From positions 1-7,233 of the forward strand of contig JBBSCO010000095.1 in assembly GCA_038250235.1 (NCBI GenBank): 7,233 bases of DNA, given 5' to 3'. Positions 6,115 through 7,233 of the stretch are shown here, piece after piece (position 1 is the first letter of the stretch; each line of letters opens with the position of its first letter). The notes beneath the pieces were generated by a model. That model saw only the letters and a program-made list of their open reading frames with translations, ran no database searches and was not told the origin of the DNA. Source of the stretch: JAAUTS01 sp038250235. Its GTDB lineage: Bacteria > Verrucomicrobiota > Verrucomicrobiia > Methylacidiphilales > JAAUTS01. The position numbers and the translations under genes are program-made.

Positions 6115-7013
6115 GTAAGATATTGTACTGGGTTTGTGTTCAGTTGGACGACGACTGCCAGACTCCGCTCATAATTCCCGATTCTTCCCACACTGACAAT
6201 ACGCCTGTAATTGCTTTTCAAAGTGATACGGCTTTCCACGGTTTTAAACAAGCTTTCACTCAAGCCCAATGCGCTGCGGACCTGGGCCATTTCCGTGTAT
6301 TCAAAATCGTCAGACGTCCCCTTTTCCCCGTCCGACCCCAGACGTCTGTTCACGAACATTTCAGCAGGTAGACTTCCCACTTGGCAAACAACAGCGATCA
6401 ATTCGGCCGGGGCCTCGTTGACATCTAGCTTCCCATCGCCCCAGACAGTGAAATACTCTTTCCAGTCGGGCCTGGCTTCCGCAAGAAACTCCATGCCGGG
6501 AACCAGTTCCATTTCTTCCAGGGACTGAAAAGGACGATTGGGAGGATACCCGGGAAAACCCAGCTTGGTGTAATCCTCATTTTCCGCACCGTTGAGACGT
6601 TTGAGGGAATCCTCATCAACCCAGTCCATCAAATGATCCGCCAATTTGTAGATCTCCCCGTCATTTACTTTCCAAGACTGGAAAAGATCGATGAGGTCGG
6701 AGCGCTTGTTGTTCAGCAGAAGGAAATTGATGTTAAGGCGGGCACCTTCGCTTTTCAGGGTGACGGCAAAACTTTCGCTTGAGCCCAGATCCTGCCGGAG
6801 ATGGGAGTCCTCCTTTTCCAACTGGGGATGTAATCCAAGTGCCAAGCCGGATTCCGCGAGTTGCATGGCGCGAAAATTCTTGGACTGGGAGGCAGATTCC
6901 GTCAGGCCAATCTCCATAAATTTCACCAGCCCCAAAACAGCGAAGCTCATTAGGGCAATGGCCCAGAGAACAATCAGCAGCGCAGAGCCATGGTAGGAGG
7001 AGTGATTATTCAT
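6099..7013 (-). CDS. gspK: Type II secretion minor pseudopilin GspK
   Basis: I choose the ATG at 7013 (304 residues). It puts a short Asn/His/Ser leader directly before a type III prepilin signal: YHG|SALLIVLWAIALMSFAVLGLV, with cleavage by the prepilin peptidase after Gly9 and a hydrophobic stem at 10-31. A frame extension up to 7100 would overlap gspJ and bury the signal. The residue at mature position 5 is Ile, not Glu; lack of Glu5 is characteristic of GspK, which caps the pseudopilus tip with GspI and GspJ. Later features are ADHLMDWVDED (125-135), GYPPNRPFQSLEEMELVPGM (155-174), the helix-hairpin-helix-like GDGKLDVNEAPAELI (192-206) and an acidic loop GSDGEKGTSDD (226-236) that may bind calcium. 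These match the GspK SAM-like and alpha-helical insert domains. It starts 7 bases after the gspJ stop and overlaps gspL by 16 bases. The length is ordinary for the family. Confidence 0.92.
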   Translation of the reverse strand: MNNHSSYHGSALLIVLWAIALMSFAVLGLVKFMEIGLTESASQSKNFRAMQLAESGLALGLHPQLEKEDSHLRQDLGSSESFAVTLKSEGARLNINFLLLNNKRSDLIDLFQSWKVNDGEIYKLADHLMDWVDEDSLKRLNGAENEDYTKLGFPGYPPNRPFQSLEEMELVPGMEFLAEARPDWKEYFTVWGDGKLDVNEAPAELIAVVCQVGSLPAEMFVNRRLGSDGEKGTSDDFEYTEMAQVRSALGLSESLFKTVESRITLKSNYRRIVSVGRIGNYERSLAVVVQLNTNPVQYLTWIEY

Positions 7014-7020
7014 GGATTGT

Positions 7021-7233
7021 TCATGGCGTTGGTGCAGCTTCCTCGCGTTCGATGGGTACAGTAACCTGGGAAGCCATGGGCACCACCCAGAAAACCGCAA
7101 CCAGAGGTTCCTCTTCTTCCGGAAGCCATAATTTCAATTCCACAGCGGACGGACGCAGTCCACCTGCGGGAAGCTCGTCCAGCCACAGGCCAGAACGGGG
7201 GTCATAATAGCGCCATTCAATCTTGGACAAGTC
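7021..7233 (-). CDS. gspJ: Type II secretion minor pseudopilin GspJ, C-terminal fragment (cut by the right window edge)
   Basis: Only the last 70 residues are present. They contain the pattern usual at the C-terminus of GspJ: IEWRYYDPRSGLWLDELP, a turn, then LRPSAVELKLWLPEEEEPLVAVFWVVP. This corresponds to the strand-turn-strand 'F-Y-D--G-W---W------P-AVE--L' layout of the family. The tail ends in a short acidic, Pro-rich stretch. The prepilin signal and stem lie outside the window, so this cannot be confirmed directly. Position immediately before gspK, with a 7-base gap, fits the conserved J-K order. GspI or GspH would be the alternatives but lack this ending. Confidence 0.75.
   Translation of the reverse strand, partial: DLSKIEWRYYDPRSGLWLDELPAGGLRPSAVELKLWLPEEEEPLVAVFWVVPMASQVTVPIEREEAAPTP

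Noticed and set aside
7014..7100. Longer gspK with an upstream start
   Set aside because: It would add 29 residues overlapping gspJ and push the prepilin signal away from the N-terminus; the ATG at 7013 gives a normal short leader.

Overview
The window is the distal part of a type II secretion system (T2SS, general secretory pathway) operon, read entirely on the minus strand. Downstream of it lies a separate minus-strand gene for an exported surface protein whose reading frame is broken. From right to left the secretion genes are the 3' end of gspJ (minor pseudopilin), gspK (capping pseudopilin), gspL (actin-like cytoplasmic domain plus membrane anchor), gspM (PilO-like platform protein), a gspC/pilP-like periplasmic protein and gspD (the secretin). 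Four of the five junctions overlap or are nearly contiguous; only gspM to gspC has a short 35-nt gap. gspE, F, G, H and I are not present and would be expected beyond the right edge.

The L-M-C-D order differs from the enterobacterial layout, where gspC and gspD come first. It matches pilM/N-O-P-Q of type IV pili: a fused PilM+PilN-like GspL, a PilO-like GspM, a PilP-like GspC and a PilQ-like secretin. GspD spans the outer membrane, the C-like protein links it to the L/M inner-membrane platform, and J/K sit at the tip of the pseudopilus.

Positions 1158-1504 separate the operon from the left gene. I see no convincing gene there, only a weak terminator-like hairpin and a small inverted repeat.

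The left gene starts at 1157 with a signal peptide and a golvesin/xanthan-lyase-type carbohydrate-associated domain, but its frame stops at 693. A second minus-strand frame, offset by one base and open to position 1, takes over exactly where the domain match fails. It encodes HAF-type extracellular repeats (phrases such as ISNAGEIVGW and AINDAG). The simplest reading is one exported golvesin + HAF protein, possibly a T2SS cargo, interrupted by a frameshift or created by a deletion fusion. Base composition also drops across this junction.

Organism: a Gram-negative (diderm) bacterium of moderate G+C. The style of the T2SS proteins, the golvesin-like domain with HAF repeats, and the lack of visible Shine-Dalgarno sequences suggest the Verrucomicrobiota/PVC group (perhaps Opitutae-like). 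This is recognition by style, not proof.
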